DNA of 64,000 nucleotides. Origin: Pseudomonas sp. G34 (lineage in GTDB: Bacteria; Pseudomonadota; Gammaproteobacteria; Pseudomonadales; Pseudomonadaceae). The number at the start of each line of letters is the position of its first letter. Within the stretch, counting starts at the first letter, position 1. Made by a program: the position numbers and the translations under genes. Location of the stretch: the NCBI RefSeq assembly GCF_031119625.1, contig NZ_JAVHZV010000007.1:248001-312000 (forward strand). Direction: 5' to 3'. The notes under the pieces were generated by a model that worked only from the letters and a program-made list of their open reading frames with translations, made no database searches and was not told the DNA's origin. Below are positions 1-9,675 of this stretch, piece after piece.

Positions 1-1
1 C

Positions 2-1765
2 GGTGCCACCGAGCACCCGGCCATCGAGGCCTACCAGGCGCTGGACGTCTCGGCCACCCAGCGTGAGCGCGACGAGGCGCGGCAGGCGCTCGACGCCCTT
101 ACCGAACAGGGGCAGCAGCTCAGCAGCCAGGTCGCCACCCTGCAGACCCAGGCTGCCCAGAGCCAGGAGCAGGATCAGGATCTGCAGCGTCAGCTCGATA
201 GCCTGGCGACCACCTGGCAGCGCCTGGGCGAAACCCTCGACCCGCTGCCCGAAGACGACCAGGCGCTTGCCGCCGCGCAAACCCGCCAGCTCGCCGAGCA
301 CGTCGAGGTCAATGCCACCCTCAAAGCCCTCGATGGGCTCAAGGGCGAACTCGAGCGCGCCCGCCAGGACGCCAACATCGCCGGCCAGAAACACACCGCA
401 GCGCAGCATCAGCAGGCTGCCATCGAGCATGAGCGTGGTCTGGCGCAGGCCGCGCAGCAGGCACTGGACGAACAACTGCTCGCCCAGCGCGAGCGCCTGG
501 ATGCAGTCGAAGCCGAACTGGCAACGCAACTGGATGCCTTCGGCCATGCGCTGCCCGCAGACGGCGCCGCCTGGCTCGCCGCCCGCCAGGCCGAGGCTGC
601 TCGCTGGCAGCAAACCCGGCAGCGACGGCAGACGCTGGCGCAGCAGTTACCCGCGCTGCAGCATCAGGCCAGCGAGGCCGACAGGCAGGCGCAGCAGTGG
701 CAGGCACGCTGGCAGGAGGCGGGTGGCACGCCCATCGGCGCCGAGCTGATGGACCAGGCGGCCGCGCGCCTCGTGTCAGCCCAGGCAGGCTGGGAAAGCG
801 CCGAGCGGCGCTGCCTGGAACTGCGCATCACCCTGGACGGCATTGCCCGCCAGCAAGAGCTGCTGGCGGCCGCCGAACAGGCTGCGGTGCAGCAGTGGCA
901 GGCGGCGCTGGCCGGCAGCCCGTTCGCGGACGAAGCAGAATTTCTCGACGCCGTGCTCGATGACCCGCAGCGCGAACAGCTGCAGGCGCTCAAGCAGCGC
1001 CTGGAAAAAGCCCAGACCGAATCCCGGGCGCTGCATGCCGCCGCCCAGGCGCAACTGGCCGCACTGCATGCCGAACCGCAGACCGAACACAGCGCCGAGT
1101 ATCTGGATGAACAGCTGCAAAACCTGCAGGCAAGCCTGAAGCAGCTTGGCCAGCGCCAGGGCGAAATTCGCGGGCAACTGCAGGGCGATGACCAGCGCCG
1201 GCGCAACCAGCAGGCGCTGTTCGAGGCCATCGCCGCGCAGCAGGTCGAGTACGACAGCTGGCAGCAGCTCAACAGCCTGATCGGCTCGGCCGATGGCGCC
1301 AGGTACCGACGCTTCGCTCAGGGCCTGACCCTCGGCCACCTGGTGCACCTGGCCAATGGGCAATTGCAGCGCCTGCACGGCCGTTACCAGCTGGCGCGCA
1401 AATCCCTCGGAGAACTGGAACTGGAAGTGATCGACACCTGGCAGGGCGACGTGGCGCGCGACACCCGTACCCTGTCCGGCGGCGAGAGTTTTCTGGTCAG
1501 CCTGGCGTTGGCCCTGGCGCTGTCCGATCTGGTCAGCCACAAGACGCGCATCGACTCGCTGTTTCTCGATGAAGGCTTCGGCACCCTGGATGGCGAAACC
1601 CTGGAAGTGGCCCTCGACGCCCTGGACAATCTCAACGCCAGCGGCAAGATGATCGGCGTGATCAGCCACGTCGAAGCGCTCAAGGAGCGGGTCGCCGTGC
1701 AGCTCAAGGTCAACAAAGGCGTGGGCATGGGCTACAGCACCCTGGAGAAACGTTATGCGATTTAG
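2..1765 (+). CDS. sbcC: Exonuclease SbcC, C-terminal part (truncated by window edge)
   Basis: The last 587 residues of the large SMC-like subunit of the SbcCD nuclease, which with SbcD cleaves hairpins and cruciforms and processes double-strand ends. The reading frame is open from base 2, so the 5' end lies outside the window. Most of the visible protein is Gln/Ala/Glu-rich heptad-like sequence, the second arm of the coiled coil. The C-terminal ATPase lobe carries the ABC signature LSGGESFLVSLALA, then Walker B with D-loop (LFLDEGFGTLD) and the H-loop region VISHVEAL. The stop overlaps the start of the next gene by 11 bases. SbcD would be expected just upstream. Identity is firm from signature plus Walker B plus coiled coil; RecN and SMC proteins differ in this block. 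Confidence 0.95.
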   Translation, partial: GATEHPAIEAYQALDVSATQRERDEARQALDALTEQGQQLSSQVATLQTQAAQSQEQDQDLQRQLDSLATTWQRLGETLDPLPEDDQALAAAQTRQLAEHVEVNATLKALDGLKGELERARQDANIAGQKHTAAQHQQAAIEHERGLAQAAQQALDEQLLAQRERLDAVEAELATQLDAFGHALPADGAAWLAARQAEAARWQQTRQRRQTLAQQLPALQHQASEADRQAQQWQARWQEAGGTPIGAELMDQAAARLVSAQAGWESAERRCLELRITLDGIARQQELLAAAEQAAVQQWQAALAGSPFADEAEFLDAVLDDPQREQLQALKQRLEKAQTESRALHAAAQAQLAALHAEPQTEHSAEYLDEQLQNLQASLKQLGQRQGEIRGQLQGDDQRRRNQQALFEAIAAQQVEYDSWQQLNSLIGSADGARYRRFAQGLTLGHLVHLANGQLQRLHGRYQLARKSLGELELEVIDTWQGDVARDTRTLSGGESFLVSLALALALSDLVSHKTRIDSLFLDEGFGTLDGETLEVALDALDNLNASGKMIGVISHVEALKERVAVQLKVNKGVGMGYSTLEKRYAI

Positions 1766-2219
1766 ACTTCTAGCGGCATGCCTGCTGGCAACGGGCCTCG
1801 TGCAGGCCGAGGACGCGCAGAAAGACCATGGCCTGCAGGTCATGGACGAGCGCGGTTGCGTGCTTGGCAATGCCGGCATGCAGGCGCCGACCCTGACGCT
1901 GATGGCGGCTGCCTACGGCGAGTCCGCAGCGCGCAAGGACATGGCGCTGGCGCAGATGAAACAGGCGCTGCAGGCCGGCTGCCCGGTCGACGAGCCGGAT
2001 CAGATGGGCCTGTCGGCGCTCAATGGCGCGATCCTCTATAACGAGCCCGTATTGGTAAAGCTGCTGCTCGAGCACGGCGCCAACCCCAAGCGCAAGATCG
2101 TCAGCCCGAAGACCACGCTCAACGGCCTCGACTCCTTCGCCTTTCTCGATGTGCTCGACAAGCGCGACAGCAGAGGTGATCGCAAGGCCATCCGCAACCT
2201 GCTGAAGGCCGCGCACTAG
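1755..2219 (+). CDS. Exported ankyrin-repeat protein
   Basis: A 154-residue protein starting with a Sec-type signal peptide ([21 protein letters not shown], cleavage probably after QA), so a small periplasmic protein. Residues about 77-110 hold an ankyrin repeat: [20 protein letters not shown] followed by LEHGANPK. The N-terminal part has Cys-containing stretches that may be degenerate repeats. The ATG lies inside the last codons of sbcC (11-base overlap), suggesting translational coupling with the nuclease gene, although the protein is exported and the nuclease is cytoplasmic. No enzymatic motif is seen. A related periplasmic ankyrin protein near catalase in other pseudomonads is thought to aid peroxide protection, but nothing here shows that role. 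Function unknown. Confidence 0.8.
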   Translation: MRFRLLAACLLATGLVQAEDAQKDHGLQVMDERGCVLGNAGMQAPTLTLMAAAYGESAARKDMALAQMKQALQAGCPVDEPDQMGLSALNGAILYNEPVLVKLLLEHGANPKRKIVSPKTTLNGLDSFAFLDVLDKRDSRGDRKAIRNLLKAAH

Positions 2220-2234
2220 CGTTTCGCTTGTGTC

Positions 2235-2256
2235 ACCGGCGGCGTTTACCGCCGGT
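2235..2256 (+). terminator. Hairpin downstream of the ankyrin gene
   Basis: A perfect 8-bp stem, ACCGGCGG/CCGCCGGT, with a 6-base loop begins 16 bases after the stop codon. It is followed only by TTGCATA, so there is no good U-run. It may be a weak terminator or an mRNA-stabilising hairpin. Confidence 0.45.
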
Positions 2257-2365
2257 TGCATACTCAGCGCGGAACCATGTGGTGGGTAGGGCTATCTGTT
2301 GTAGGGATTTTTCAGTGCCCCGGCCAGGGGTGACATGCAGATTCCTCACCTATCCAGGGATGCCC

Positions 2366-4009
2366 ATGCATAGACGTGACCTTCTCAAAGCCTCGATGAT
2401 GATGGCTGCCGCCAGTGGCCTGCCAGCCAGCCTGTTCAGCCTGCACAGCTTCGCCAAGACCGCTGACGGTGAAGCCGAACCCTTCGATTTCAAGCAACTG
2501 CAGGCCCGCGCCAGGAGCATGGCCGGCAGGGCGTACAAGAGTACCGCCGAGGTGTTGCCCAAGACCCTCGCCGAGCTGACGCCGCAGCAATTCAACGCCA
2601 TCCAGTACGACCCGGCCCACTCGCTGTGGAACGAACTGGGCGGCCAGCTGGACGTGCAGTTCTTCCACGTCGGCATGGGCTTTCGCCAGCCGGTGCGCAT
2701 GCACGCCGTGGACCCGAAGAGCCGCCAGGCCCGTGAAGTGCATTTTCGTCCCGATCTGTTCGACTACGGCAAGAGCGGCGTGGACGTGGCGCAACTCAAG
2801 GGTGACCTGGGCTTCGCCGGCCTCAAGGTGTTCAAGCAGCCGAACATCGCCAAGTACGACATCGTCTCCTTCCTCGGCGCCAGCTACTTCCGCGCGGTGG
2901 ACAACACCGGCCAGTACGGCCTGTCGGCCCGCGGCCTGGCGATCGATACCTTCACCGACACCCCGGAAGAGTTCCCCGATTTCACCGAGTTCTGGTTCGA
3001 GACGCCGAGCAAGGACGCCACCCGCTTCGTGCTCTACGCCTTGCTCGACTCGCCGAGCGCCACCGGCGCCTTCCGCTTCGATATCGACTGCCTGGAAGAC
3101 CGCGTGGTGATGGACATCGACGCTCACATCAACGCCCGCAAGAGCATCAAGCAGCTGGGCATTTCGCCGATGACCAGCATGTTCGCCTGTGGCGGCCATG
3201 AGCGTAACCGCTGTGACTTCATCGCCACCGCCATCCACGACAGCGATCGTCTGTCCATGTGGCGGGGCAACGGCGAGTGGGTCTGCCGGCCGCTGAACAA
3301 CCCGGAGAAGCTGCAGTTCAACGCCTTCGCCGACACCAACCCGAAAGGCTTCGGCCTGGTGCAGTACGACCATGACTTCAAGTCCTACCAGGACACCGTG
3401 GTCTGGTACAGCCGCCGGCCGAGCCTGTGGGTGGAGCCGACCACCCAGTGGGGCGAGGGCAGCATCGACCTGCTGGAGATCCCCACCACCGGCGAGACCA
3501 TGGACAACATCGTCTGCTTCTGGAACCCCAAGCAGCCGATCGAGCCCGGTACCTCGCTGAACTTCGGCTACAAGCTGCACTGGGCCGCGCTGCCACCGGT
3601 CAAGCCGACCCTGGCCCAGGTGCATGGCACCCGCTCCGGCATGGGCGGGTTCACCCTTGGCTGGGCGCCAGGCGAACACTGGCCGAAAGTCTGGGCACGG
3701 CGCTTCGCCATCGACTTTACCGGCGGCCCGCTGGCCAAGATGGACGCCAAGGCCCAGGTCGAGGTGGTGGTCGAGGCCTCCCACGGCGAGGTCAAGGATT
3801 TCAGCATCCTGGCCCTGTACCCGGACGTCGAAGGTTTCCGTGCGCAGTTCGACTGGTTCCCCACCAGCGACAGCGTCGAGCCGGTGAACATGCGCGCCTA
3901 CCTGCGCCGCGTCGACAACAAGGAAGTACTCAGCGAAACCTGGCTGTACCAGTACTTCCCGCCGGCGCCGGCAGAGCGCCGCTATCCGGACTGGAAGAGC
4001 GATTCCTGA
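2366..4009 (+). CDS. opgD: Glucan biosynthesis protein D, Tat-exported
   Basis: A 547-residue protein of the OpgG/OpgD family, which acts in the periplasm on the backbone structure of osmoregulated periplasmic glucans. The N terminus [18 protein letters not shown] is a twin-arginine signal of the kind typical of OpgD (OpgG is Sec-exported). The mature part has the family's conserved aromatic blocks, such as [10 protein letters not shown] near the N terminus, GASYFRAV around residue 172 and [10 protein letters not shown] near 335. The start at 2366 is chosen because AGGGA lies 5 bases upstream; an in-frame ATG at 2360 overlaps that site. The gene is alone, with no opgH next to it, as usual for opgD. 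Length matches the family. Confidence 0.95.
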   Translation: MHRRDLLKASMMMAAASGLPASLFSLHSFAKTADGEAEPFDFKQLQARARSMAGRAYKSTAEVLPKTLAELTPQQFNAIQYDPAHSLWNELGGQLDVQFFHVGMGFRQPVRMHAVDPKSRQAREVHFRPDLFDYGKSGVDVAQLKGDLGFAGLKVFKQPNIAKYDIVSFLGASYFRAVDNTGQYGLSARGLAIDTFTDTPEEFPDFTEFWFETPSKDATRFVLYALLDSPSATGAFRFDIDCLEDRVVMDIDAHINARKSIKQLGISPMTSMFACGGHERNRCDFIATAIHDSDRLSMWRGNGEWVCRPLNNPEKLQFNAFADTNPKGFGLVQYDHDFKSYQDTVVWYSRRPSLWVEPTTQWGEGSIDLLEIPTTGETMDNIVCFWNPKQPIEPGTSLNFGYKLHWAALPPVKPTLAQVHGTRSGMGGFTLGWAPGEHWPKVWARRFAIDFTGGPLAKMDAKAQVEVVVEASHGEVKDFSILALYPDVEGFRAQFDWFPTSDSVEPVNMRAYLRRVDNKEVLSETWLYQYFPPAPAERRYPDWKSDS

Positions 4010-4111
4010 TCGCCTGATGCGTGGCGGGTGCCTCCTTTGGGCGGCGCTCTGCCCACGCTGTTGGCCGGCCTGATAGACTGGCGCACTTTTTCCGATTCCA
4101 AGAAGTGCGCC

Positions 4112-4663
4112 ATGGCCCTGCCGTCCACGACCTACAAGATCGATCTCAATCTCACCGATATCGATCGCAGCATCTACGAGAGCCTGCGTTTCACCGTGGC
4201 CCGCCACCCCTCGGAAACCGAGGAGCGCCTGGCCGCGCGGCTGATCGCCTATGCGCTGTTCTACCAGGAAAACCTGGCCTTTGGCCGTGGCCTGTCGGAT
4301 GTCGACGAGCCGGCGCTGTGGGAAAAAAGCCTGGACGGCCGTGTGCTGCACTGGATCGAAGTCGGCCAGCCGGACAGCGAGCGCATCACCTGGTGCTCGC
4401 GGCGTACCGAGAAATTCAGCCTGGTAGCCTACGGCAACCTGCGCGTCTGGCAGACCAAGTGCCTGGATCCGGTGCGCACGCTGAAGAACATCAACGTCGT
4501 CTCCCTGGACCAGGAAGCCCTGGCCGAGCTGTCCCAGGATCTGCCCCGTGCGCTGAGCTGGAGCGTGATGATCAGCGACGGCGAACTGTTCGTCACCGAC
4601 GAGCGCGGCCAGCACGAAATCCCCATCGAATGGCTGGCCGGCGAGCGCGCGCCGAGCAACTGA
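4112..4663 (+). CDS. yaeQ: YaeQ family protein
   Basis: A 183-residue soluble protein matching the YaeQ family, which has a PD-(D/E)XK nuclease-like fold and no established activity. Typical blocks are the opening LPSTTYKIDLNLTDIDR, then RHPSETEERLAARLIAYALF, then EVGQPDSERI and the C-terminal ISDGELFVTDE. In E. coli it was once proposed to be a transcription anti-terminator homologue of RfaH function, but this is not well supported. It lies between opgD and recJ, 57 bases before recJ, and may share transcription with it. The ATG is the first that gives the conserved N terminus; no clear Shine-Dalgarno precedes it. Confidence 0.92.
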   Translation: MALPSTTYKIDLNLTDIDRSIYESLRFTVARHPSETEERLAARLIAYALFYQENLAFGRGLSDVDEPALWEKSLDGRVLHWIEVGQPDSERITWCSRRTEKFSLVAYGNLRVWQTKCLDPVRTLKNINVVSLDQEALAELSQDLPRALSWSVMISDGELFVTDERGQHEIPIEWLAGERAPSN

Positions 4664-4720
4664 TGTAACCCGCCTCCGGCTGTTTATCCTGTGTAACCGT
4701 ACGAGTAGAAAACCACCTCC

Positions 4721-6436
4721 ATGCGTATCGAGTCCCGCCCGCTTCCCGCTTCCTTGCCCGACCTGGGCAACCTGCCGCCCCTGTTGACCCGCCTTTATGC
4801 CGCTCGCGGGGTGCTCTCGGCAGTGGAGCTGGAGAAGGGCCTGGCGCGGCTGATTCCGTTCACCCAGCTCAAGGGCATCGAGGCGGCGGTCGAGCTGTTG
4901 GTCGAGGGCCTGCGCCAGGGGCAACGGATGCTGATCGTCGGCGACTTCGACGCCGATGGCGCCACCGCCAGCACCGTTGGCCTGCTCGGGCTGCGCATGC
5001 TGGGCGCCGCCCATGTCGATTATCTGGTGCCGAATCGCTTCGAATACGGCTATGGCCTGACCCCGGAAATCGTCGCCGTGGCATTGACCCGTGAGCCCGA
5101 GCTGCTGATCACCGTGGACAACGGCATCTCCAGTATCGAAGGCGTGGCCGCGGCCAAGGCCGCCGGCCTCAAGGTGCTGGTCACCGATCACCACCTGCCG
5201 GGCCACGAGTTGCCCGCGGCCGATGCCATCGTCAATCCCAACCAGCCGGGCTGCAGCTTTCCGAGCAAGGCGCTGGCCGGCGTCGGGGTGATCTTCTACG
5301 TGCTGCTGGCGTTGCGTGCGCGGTTGCGTGAACTGGGCTGGTTCAGCGCCGAACGGCCCGAGCCGAACCTGGGTGAACTGCTCGACCTGGTGGCCCTGGG
5401 CAGCGTCGCCGACGTGGTGCCGCTGGACGCCAACAACCGCATCCTCGTGCACCAGGGCCTGGCGCGCATTCGCGCCGGGCGTGCACGGCCCGGCTTGCGG
5501 GCGTTGCTGGAAGTCGCCGGCAAGCAGCACGCACGCATTACCTCGACCGACCTGGGCTTCATCCTCGGCCCGCGCCTGAATGCGGCGGGGCGCCTCGACG
5601 ACATGAGCCTGGGAATCGAGTGCCTGCTCTGCGAGGACGAAGCCCTGGCCCGCGACATGGCGGTGCAGCTCGACCAGCTCAACCAGGACCGCAAGGCCAT
5701 CGAACAGGGCATGCAGCGCGAGGCCCTGGCCCAGCTCAAGGACTTGCCGGTGGAAAACCTGCCGTTCGGTCTCTGTCTGTTCGAGGCCGACTGGCACCAG
5801 GGCGTGATCGGCATCCTCGCCTCGCGCCTGAAGGAGCGCTACCACCGCCCGACCATCGCCTTCGCCGATGCCGGCGAGGGCATGCTCAAGGGCTCCGCGC
5901 GCTCGGTGCCGGGCTTTCATATCCGTGATGCGCTGGACGCCGTGGCGTCACGCCATCCGGGGCTGATCAGCAAGTTTGGCGGCCACGCCATGGCCGCTGG
6001 CCTGTCGTTGCCGGCCGAGCATTTCGAGACCTTCGCCAAGGCCTTCGACGAAGAAGTTCGTCGCCAGCTCTGCGAGGACGACCTGACCGGGCGGCTGTTG
6101 TCCGACGGCCAGCTCGAAGTCACCGAATTCCATCTAGAACTGGCCCGTGCCCTGCGCAATGCGGGTCCCTGGGGGCAGCACTTCCCCGAGCCATTGTTCC
6201 ATGGCGTGTTCCAGATCGTTCAGCCGCCGCGGCTGCTCAAGGAGCGCCACCTCAAACTGCAGCTGCGTAGCGAGTGCGGTAGCGTACAGCTCGATGCCAT
6301 CGCCTTTAATGTCGATCGCGAACTATGGCCCAACCCCAGCGTTCGCAAGGTCGAGGTGGTCTACAAGCTGGACGTCAACGAGTTCCGCGGCCAGGAGTCG
6401 GTGCAGTTGCTGATTTCCCACCTGGCGCCGCGCTGA
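4721..6436 (+). CDS. recJ: Single-stranded-DNA-specific exonuclease RecJ
   Basis: A 571-residue 5'-3' single-strand exonuclease of the DHH phosphoesterase family, acting in RecF-pathway recombination, mismatch repair and base-excision repair. Motif I is VGDFDADGATAS (DADG at residues 77-80), followed by TVDNG near 132 and the DHH signature VTDHHLPG at 156-158. A later block, LGPRLNAAGRLDDM, and the DHHA1 glycine block KFGGHAMAAGL are also present. The C terminus holds the OB-fold-like region. Length equals the family norm. It follows yaeQ by 57 bases, an arrangement conserved in pseudomonads. Confidence 0.97.
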   Translation: MRIESRPLPASLPDLGNLPPLLTRLYAARGVLSAVELEKGLARLIPFTQLKGIEAAVELLVEGLRQGQRMLIVGDFDADGATASTVGLLGLRMLGAAHVDYLVPNRFEYGYGLTPEIVAVALTREPELLITVDNGISSIEGVAAAKAAGLKVLVTDHHLPGHELPAADAIVNPNQPGCSFPSKALAGVGVIFYVLLALRARLRELGWFSAERPEPNLGELLDLVALGSVADVVPLDANNRILVHQGLARIRAGRARPGLRALLEVAGKQHARITSTDLGFILGPRLNAAGRLDDMSLGIECLLCEDEALARDMAVQLDQLNQDRKAIEQGMQREALAQLKDLPVENLPFGLCLFEADWHQGVIGILASRLKERYHRPTIAFADAGEGMLKGSARSVPGFHIRDALDAVASRHPGLISKFGGHAMAAGLSLPAEHFETFAKAFDEEVRRQLCEDDLTGRLLSDGQLEVTEFHLELARALRNAGPWGQHFPEPLFHGVFQIVQPPRLLKERHLKLQLRSECGSVQLDAIAFNVDRELWPNPSVRKVEVVYKLDVNEFRGQESVQLLISHLAPR

Positions 6437-6601
6437 CCGCACCGCTGTCCTACGGGTTGCGCTCCTGAACGTTGTCCGCCGCGCGGTTGTCTATCGAGCG
6501 GTGTGGCCCCGTCGTTCGCGCAACATCCTGACGCAATCTGTCACCGTCGACGGCCCGCCTTCCCAGTAGATTCGTCCGTTCCTGAACCATTGGAGATCTC
6601 C

Positions 6602-7330
6602 ATGAATACGCGTGGCTTGCTCGACCAACTGCTGAAGTCCGGGCAGGAATTGCTGCAACAGAAAACCGCCGGCAAGTCGTCCTCCGGGCTGGGTGGTGCG
6701 CTGGGAGGCCTGCTTGGTGGCAATGCAGGGGGCACTGGCAAGAGCGACAATGGCGGCATTGGCTCGATGCTCAAGGGCGCCGGTGGCGGCGCGGCGCTGG
6801 CCATGCTGCTGGGCAACAAGCGAGTACGCAAGGTCGGTGGCAAGGTGGCGATCTATGGCGGCCTGGCCGCGCTCGGCGTGATCGCCTACAAGGCTTACGG
6901 CAACTGGCAGGCCAAGCAGGCGGGCGCACCCCAGGGCGAGCCGCAGACGATTGATCGTCTGCCGGCGGCCGAAGTGGAGCTGCACAGCCAGAGCATTCTC
7001 AAGGCGCTGGTGGCGGCGGCCAAGGCCGACGGCCATGTCGACGAGCGCGAGCGCGAGTTGATCGAAGGCGAGTTCAGCAAGCTGGCCAGCGACAGTGAAA
7101 CCCAGCGCTGGCTGCACGCCGAGCTGAACAAACCGCTGGACCCGGCCGATGTGGCGCGTGCCGCCAGCACGCCGGAAATGGCTGCGGAAATGTACGTGGC
7201 CAGCGTGCTGATGGTCGACGAGGAGCACTTCATGGAGCGCGCCTACCTGGACGAACTGGCCCGCCACCTGAAGCTCGACCCCGCCCTCAAGGCCGAGCTC
7301 GAAGCCCAGGTTCGCCAGGACCTGCAGTAA
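6602..7330 (+). CDS. DUF533 / TerB-like membrane-associated protein (YebE-like)
   Basis: A 242-residue protein of the DUF533 family, whose C-terminal half resembles TerB. The N-terminal part (about residues 20-75) is very rich in Gly, Ser and Lys. A hydrophobic segment at about 82-100 (VAIYGGLAALGVIAYKAY) looks like a single membrane anchor. The C-terminal region from about residue 125 is helical and acidic, with the TerB-like block ALVAAAKADGHVDERERELI. E. coli YebE belongs to this family and is envelope-stress induced; no biochemical role is known. GGAGA lies 7 bases before the ATG. Confidence 0.85.
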   Translation: MNTRGLLDQLLKSGQELLQQKTAGKSSSGLGGALGGLLGGNAGGTGKSDNGGIGSMLKGAGGGAALAMLLGNKRVRKVGGKVAIYGGLAALGVIAYKAYGNWQAKQAGAPQGEPQTIDRLPAAEVELHSQSILKALVAAAKADGHVDERERELIEGEFSKLASDSETQRWLHAELNKPLDPADVARAASTPEMAAEMYVASVLMVDEEHFMERAYLDELARHLKLDPALKAELEAQVRQDLQ

Positions 7331-7520
7331 CCGCCCGCACCTGGTTGCCGACGGCCGCGCGCCGTCCGGCAGTCGCCAACCTTCTTCGCCCTTCATGACC
7401 GGGCGCCTGTTCTACAGTGAATAGGGCCCGGTCTCGCTTGCGCTGCACACGCAACGCCCCTAGAGTCCGGCAGCATGAGCTGCGGGCGCCGCCCTTCGGC
7501 TGGATCAGGAATATCGGCAG

Positions 7521-9155
7521 ATGGGGTTGAATGTGAAGAACTGGACTGTTCGCCAGCGTATCCAGGCAAGTTTTGCGGTGATCATCGCCATCATGTTGCT
7601 GATGGCCGCCGCGTCCTTCGAGCGCCTGCTCAAGGTCGAGGGTGGTGCCACCCGCCTGCTGGACGACGCCATGCCCGGCATGTTCCACATCACCCAGGTG
7701 CGCAGTGCCTGGACGGACATGTTCCACCAGACCATCGTCCAGGTCAGCCTGCGAGAAACCCATACCCTCAACGATTCGGACAGGCAACTGGTCAAGGGCG
7801 CCGGTGACAAGCTGGTGGCCTCGCTGGCCGATTACCGCGGCACCATTCGCGAGGATCGCGAGCGTAACGCGCTGCAAGCCTTCGAGCGCACCCACGAGCT
7901 GTTCGTCCAGCAGCAGGCCGAGGTGCTGAGCCTGTACGAGCAGGGGCGCCAGGCCGAAGCCAGGGCGGAGCTCAACGGCCCGCTCACCGACACCTGGAAC
8001 GAGGGCCGCACGCAGCTCACCGCGATGATCGAGCTCAACCGCGACACGGCCTACGGCTCGGCCGAGGATATCGTCTCGGCGGTCAACCGCGCCGAGCTGA
8101 GCATGGCGATTTCCGTGCTGCTGGCGATCGTCACGGCGTTCGTGTGTGGCTACTTCCTGATGCAGGCGATCACCCAGCCGGTGCGCCAGGTGGTCGACAC
8201 CCTGCAGCAGCTGGCCCGCGGTGACCTGACCGCGCGCCTGAACCTGGGCCGCCGCGACGAGTTCGGCGCCATCGAAACCGGCTTCAACGGCATGGCCGAG
8301 GAGATCAAGGCATTGGTCGCCCAGGCGCAGCGCTCGTCCGTGCAGGTCACCACCTCGGTCACCGAGATCGCCGCCACCTCCAAGCAGCAGCAGGCCACCG
8401 CCACCGAAACCGCCGCCACCACCACGGAAATCGGCGCCACCTCGCGGGAAATCGCCGCCACTTCGCGGGACCTGGTGCGCACCATGACCGAGGTCTCCGG
8501 CGCCGCCGAGCAGACCTCGACCCTGGCCGGCGCCGGGCAGTTGGGCCTGGCGCGCATGGAAGACACCATGCACCAGGTGATGAGCGCCGCCGAACTGGTC
8601 AACGCCAAGCTGGCGATCCTCAACGAGAAGGCCGGCAACATCAATCACGTGGTCACCACCATCGTCAAGGTGGCCGACCAGACCAACCTGCTGTCGCTCA
8701 ACGCGGCCATCGAGGCCGAGAAGGCGGGCGAGTATGGCCGCGGCTTCGCGGTGGTGGCCACCGAGGTGCGCCGCCTGGCCGACCAGACGGCGGTGGCCAC
8801 CTACGATATCGAACAGATGGTGCGCGAGATCCAGTCGGCGGTGTCGGCCGGCGTGATGGGCATGGACCGCTTCTCCGAAGAGGTGCGCCGTGGCATTGCC
8901 GAGGTGGGCCAGGTCGGCGAGCAGCTGGCGCAGATCATCCACCAGGTGCAGGCTCTCGCCCCGCGGGTGCTGATGGTCAACGAAGGCATGCAGGCGCAGT
9001 CCACCGGTGCCGAGCAGATCAACCAGGCCCTGGTGCAGCTCAGCGAAGCCTCGTCGCAGACCGTCGAGTCGCTGCGCCAGGCCAGCGCCTCCATCGATGA
9101 CCTCAACCTGGTGGCGAACGGTCTGCGTACCGGCGTCAGCCGCTTCAAGGTCTGA
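7521..9155 (+). CDS. wspA: Surface-sensing methyl-accepting chemoreceptor WspA
   Basis: A 544-residue receptor for the Wsp pathway, which detects surface contact or membrane stress and drives c-di-GMP synthesis. Two membrane segments (about residues 15-33 and 194-217) bracket a periplasmic four-helix region. They are followed by a HAMP domain ([18 protein letters not shown]) and a long signalling coiled coil with the hairpin tip block [20 protein letters not shown]. It heads seven genes, wspA-B-C-D-E-F-R, whose starts overlap or nearly abut. The ATG at 7521 has AGGA 10 bases upstream; an in-frame GTG at 7533 would give the N terminus MKNWTVRQR that I recall for PAO1 WspA and is a real alternative. 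Confidence 0.95.
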   Translation: MGLNVKNWTVRQRIQASFAVIIAIMLLMAAASFERLLKVEGGATRLLDDAMPGMFHITQVRSAWTDMFHQTIVQVSLRETHTLNDSDRQLVKGAGDKLVASLADYRGTIREDRERNALQAFERTHELFVQQQAEVLSLYEQGRQAEARAELNGPLTDTWNEGRTQLTAMIELNRDTAYGSAEDIVSAVNRAELSMAISVLLAIVTAFVCGYFLMQAITQPVRQVVDTLQQLARGDLTARLNLGRRDEFGAIETGFNGMAEEIKALVAQAQRSSVQVTTSVTEIAATSKQQQATATETAATTTEIGATSREIAATSRDLVRTMTEVSGAAEQTSTLAGAGQLGLARMEDTMHQVMSAAELVNAKLAILNEKAGNINHVVTTIVKVADQTNLLSLNAAIEAEKAGEYGRGFAVVATEVRRLADQTAVATYDIEQMVREIQSAVSAGVMGMDRFSEEVRRGIAEVGQVGEQLAQIIHQVQALAPRVLMVNEGMQAQSTGAEQINQALVQLSEASSQTVESLRQASASIDDLNLVANGLRTGVSRFKV

Positions 9156-9159
9156 ACCA

Positions 9160-9675
9160 GTGACCGAGGTAGGCAGGCCTTCGCCGGGGCGGCGTAGCCC
9201 GGGGCAACTGTTCCTGCTGTTCAGCATGGGCAGCGAGCGTTACGCCCTGGACGTTCACGAGGTGGTCGAAGTGCTGCCGCTGCGCCGCTTCAAGCAGATT
9301 CCCGCCGCGCCTGGCTGGGTCGCCGGGTTGTTCGTGTTTCGCGGCACGCCGGTACCGGTGATCGACCTGAGCGCCCAGGCGCTCGGCCAGCCCGCGATGG
9401 TGCGCACCAGCACCCGCCTGGTGGTGGTGCACTACCGGCCACAGGCAAGTCAGCCGGCGCGCTGGCTGGGGCTGATTCTCGAACAGGCCAGCGACACGCT
9501 GCGCAGCCCCGCCGAGGCCTTCGTGGACAGCGGCCTGAGCCTGGCCGACGCCCGCTATCTGGGGCCGGTGCTCAAGTCCGAACAGGGCCTGGTGCAGTGG
9601 GTGCGGGTCGCCGACCTGCTCGACGAGTCGGTGCGCGAGTTGTTGTACCCGGCCGTGGCGGAGGAGGCGCGATGA
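9160..9675 (+). CDS. wspB: CheW-like coupling protein WspB
   Basis: A 171-residue CheW-domain protein that couples WspA receptors to the WspE kinase. The CheW fold is visible as FLLFSMGSERYALDVHEVVE near residues 17-37, then VAGLFVFRGTPVPVIDL around 54-70. The GTG start at 9160 comes 4 bases after the wspA stop and gives a normal CheW length; no ATG fits. The 3' end overlaps wspC by 4 bases. Wsp systems carry two CheW-like proteins, WspB and WspD; this is the shorter one. Confidence 0.93.
   Translation: MTEVGRPSPGRRSPGQLFLLFSMGSERYALDVHEVVEVLPLRRFKQIPAAPGWVAGLFVFRGTPVPVIDLSAQALGQPAMVRTSTRLVVVHYRPQASQPARWLGLILEQASDTLRSPAEAFVDSGLSLADARYLGPVLKSEQGLVQWVRVADLLDESVRELLYPAVAEEAR

Noticed and set aside
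2312..5920. A 1202-codon minus-strand open frame across opgD, yaeQ and recJ
   Set aside because: It is antisense to three convincing genes, has no domain, and its His/Gln/Gly/Val-rich composition is the usual shadow of high-GC codons.
7352..7370. A terminator hairpin before wspA
   Set aside because: The GCCGACGG/CCGTCCGGC stem is imperfect and has no U-run after it.
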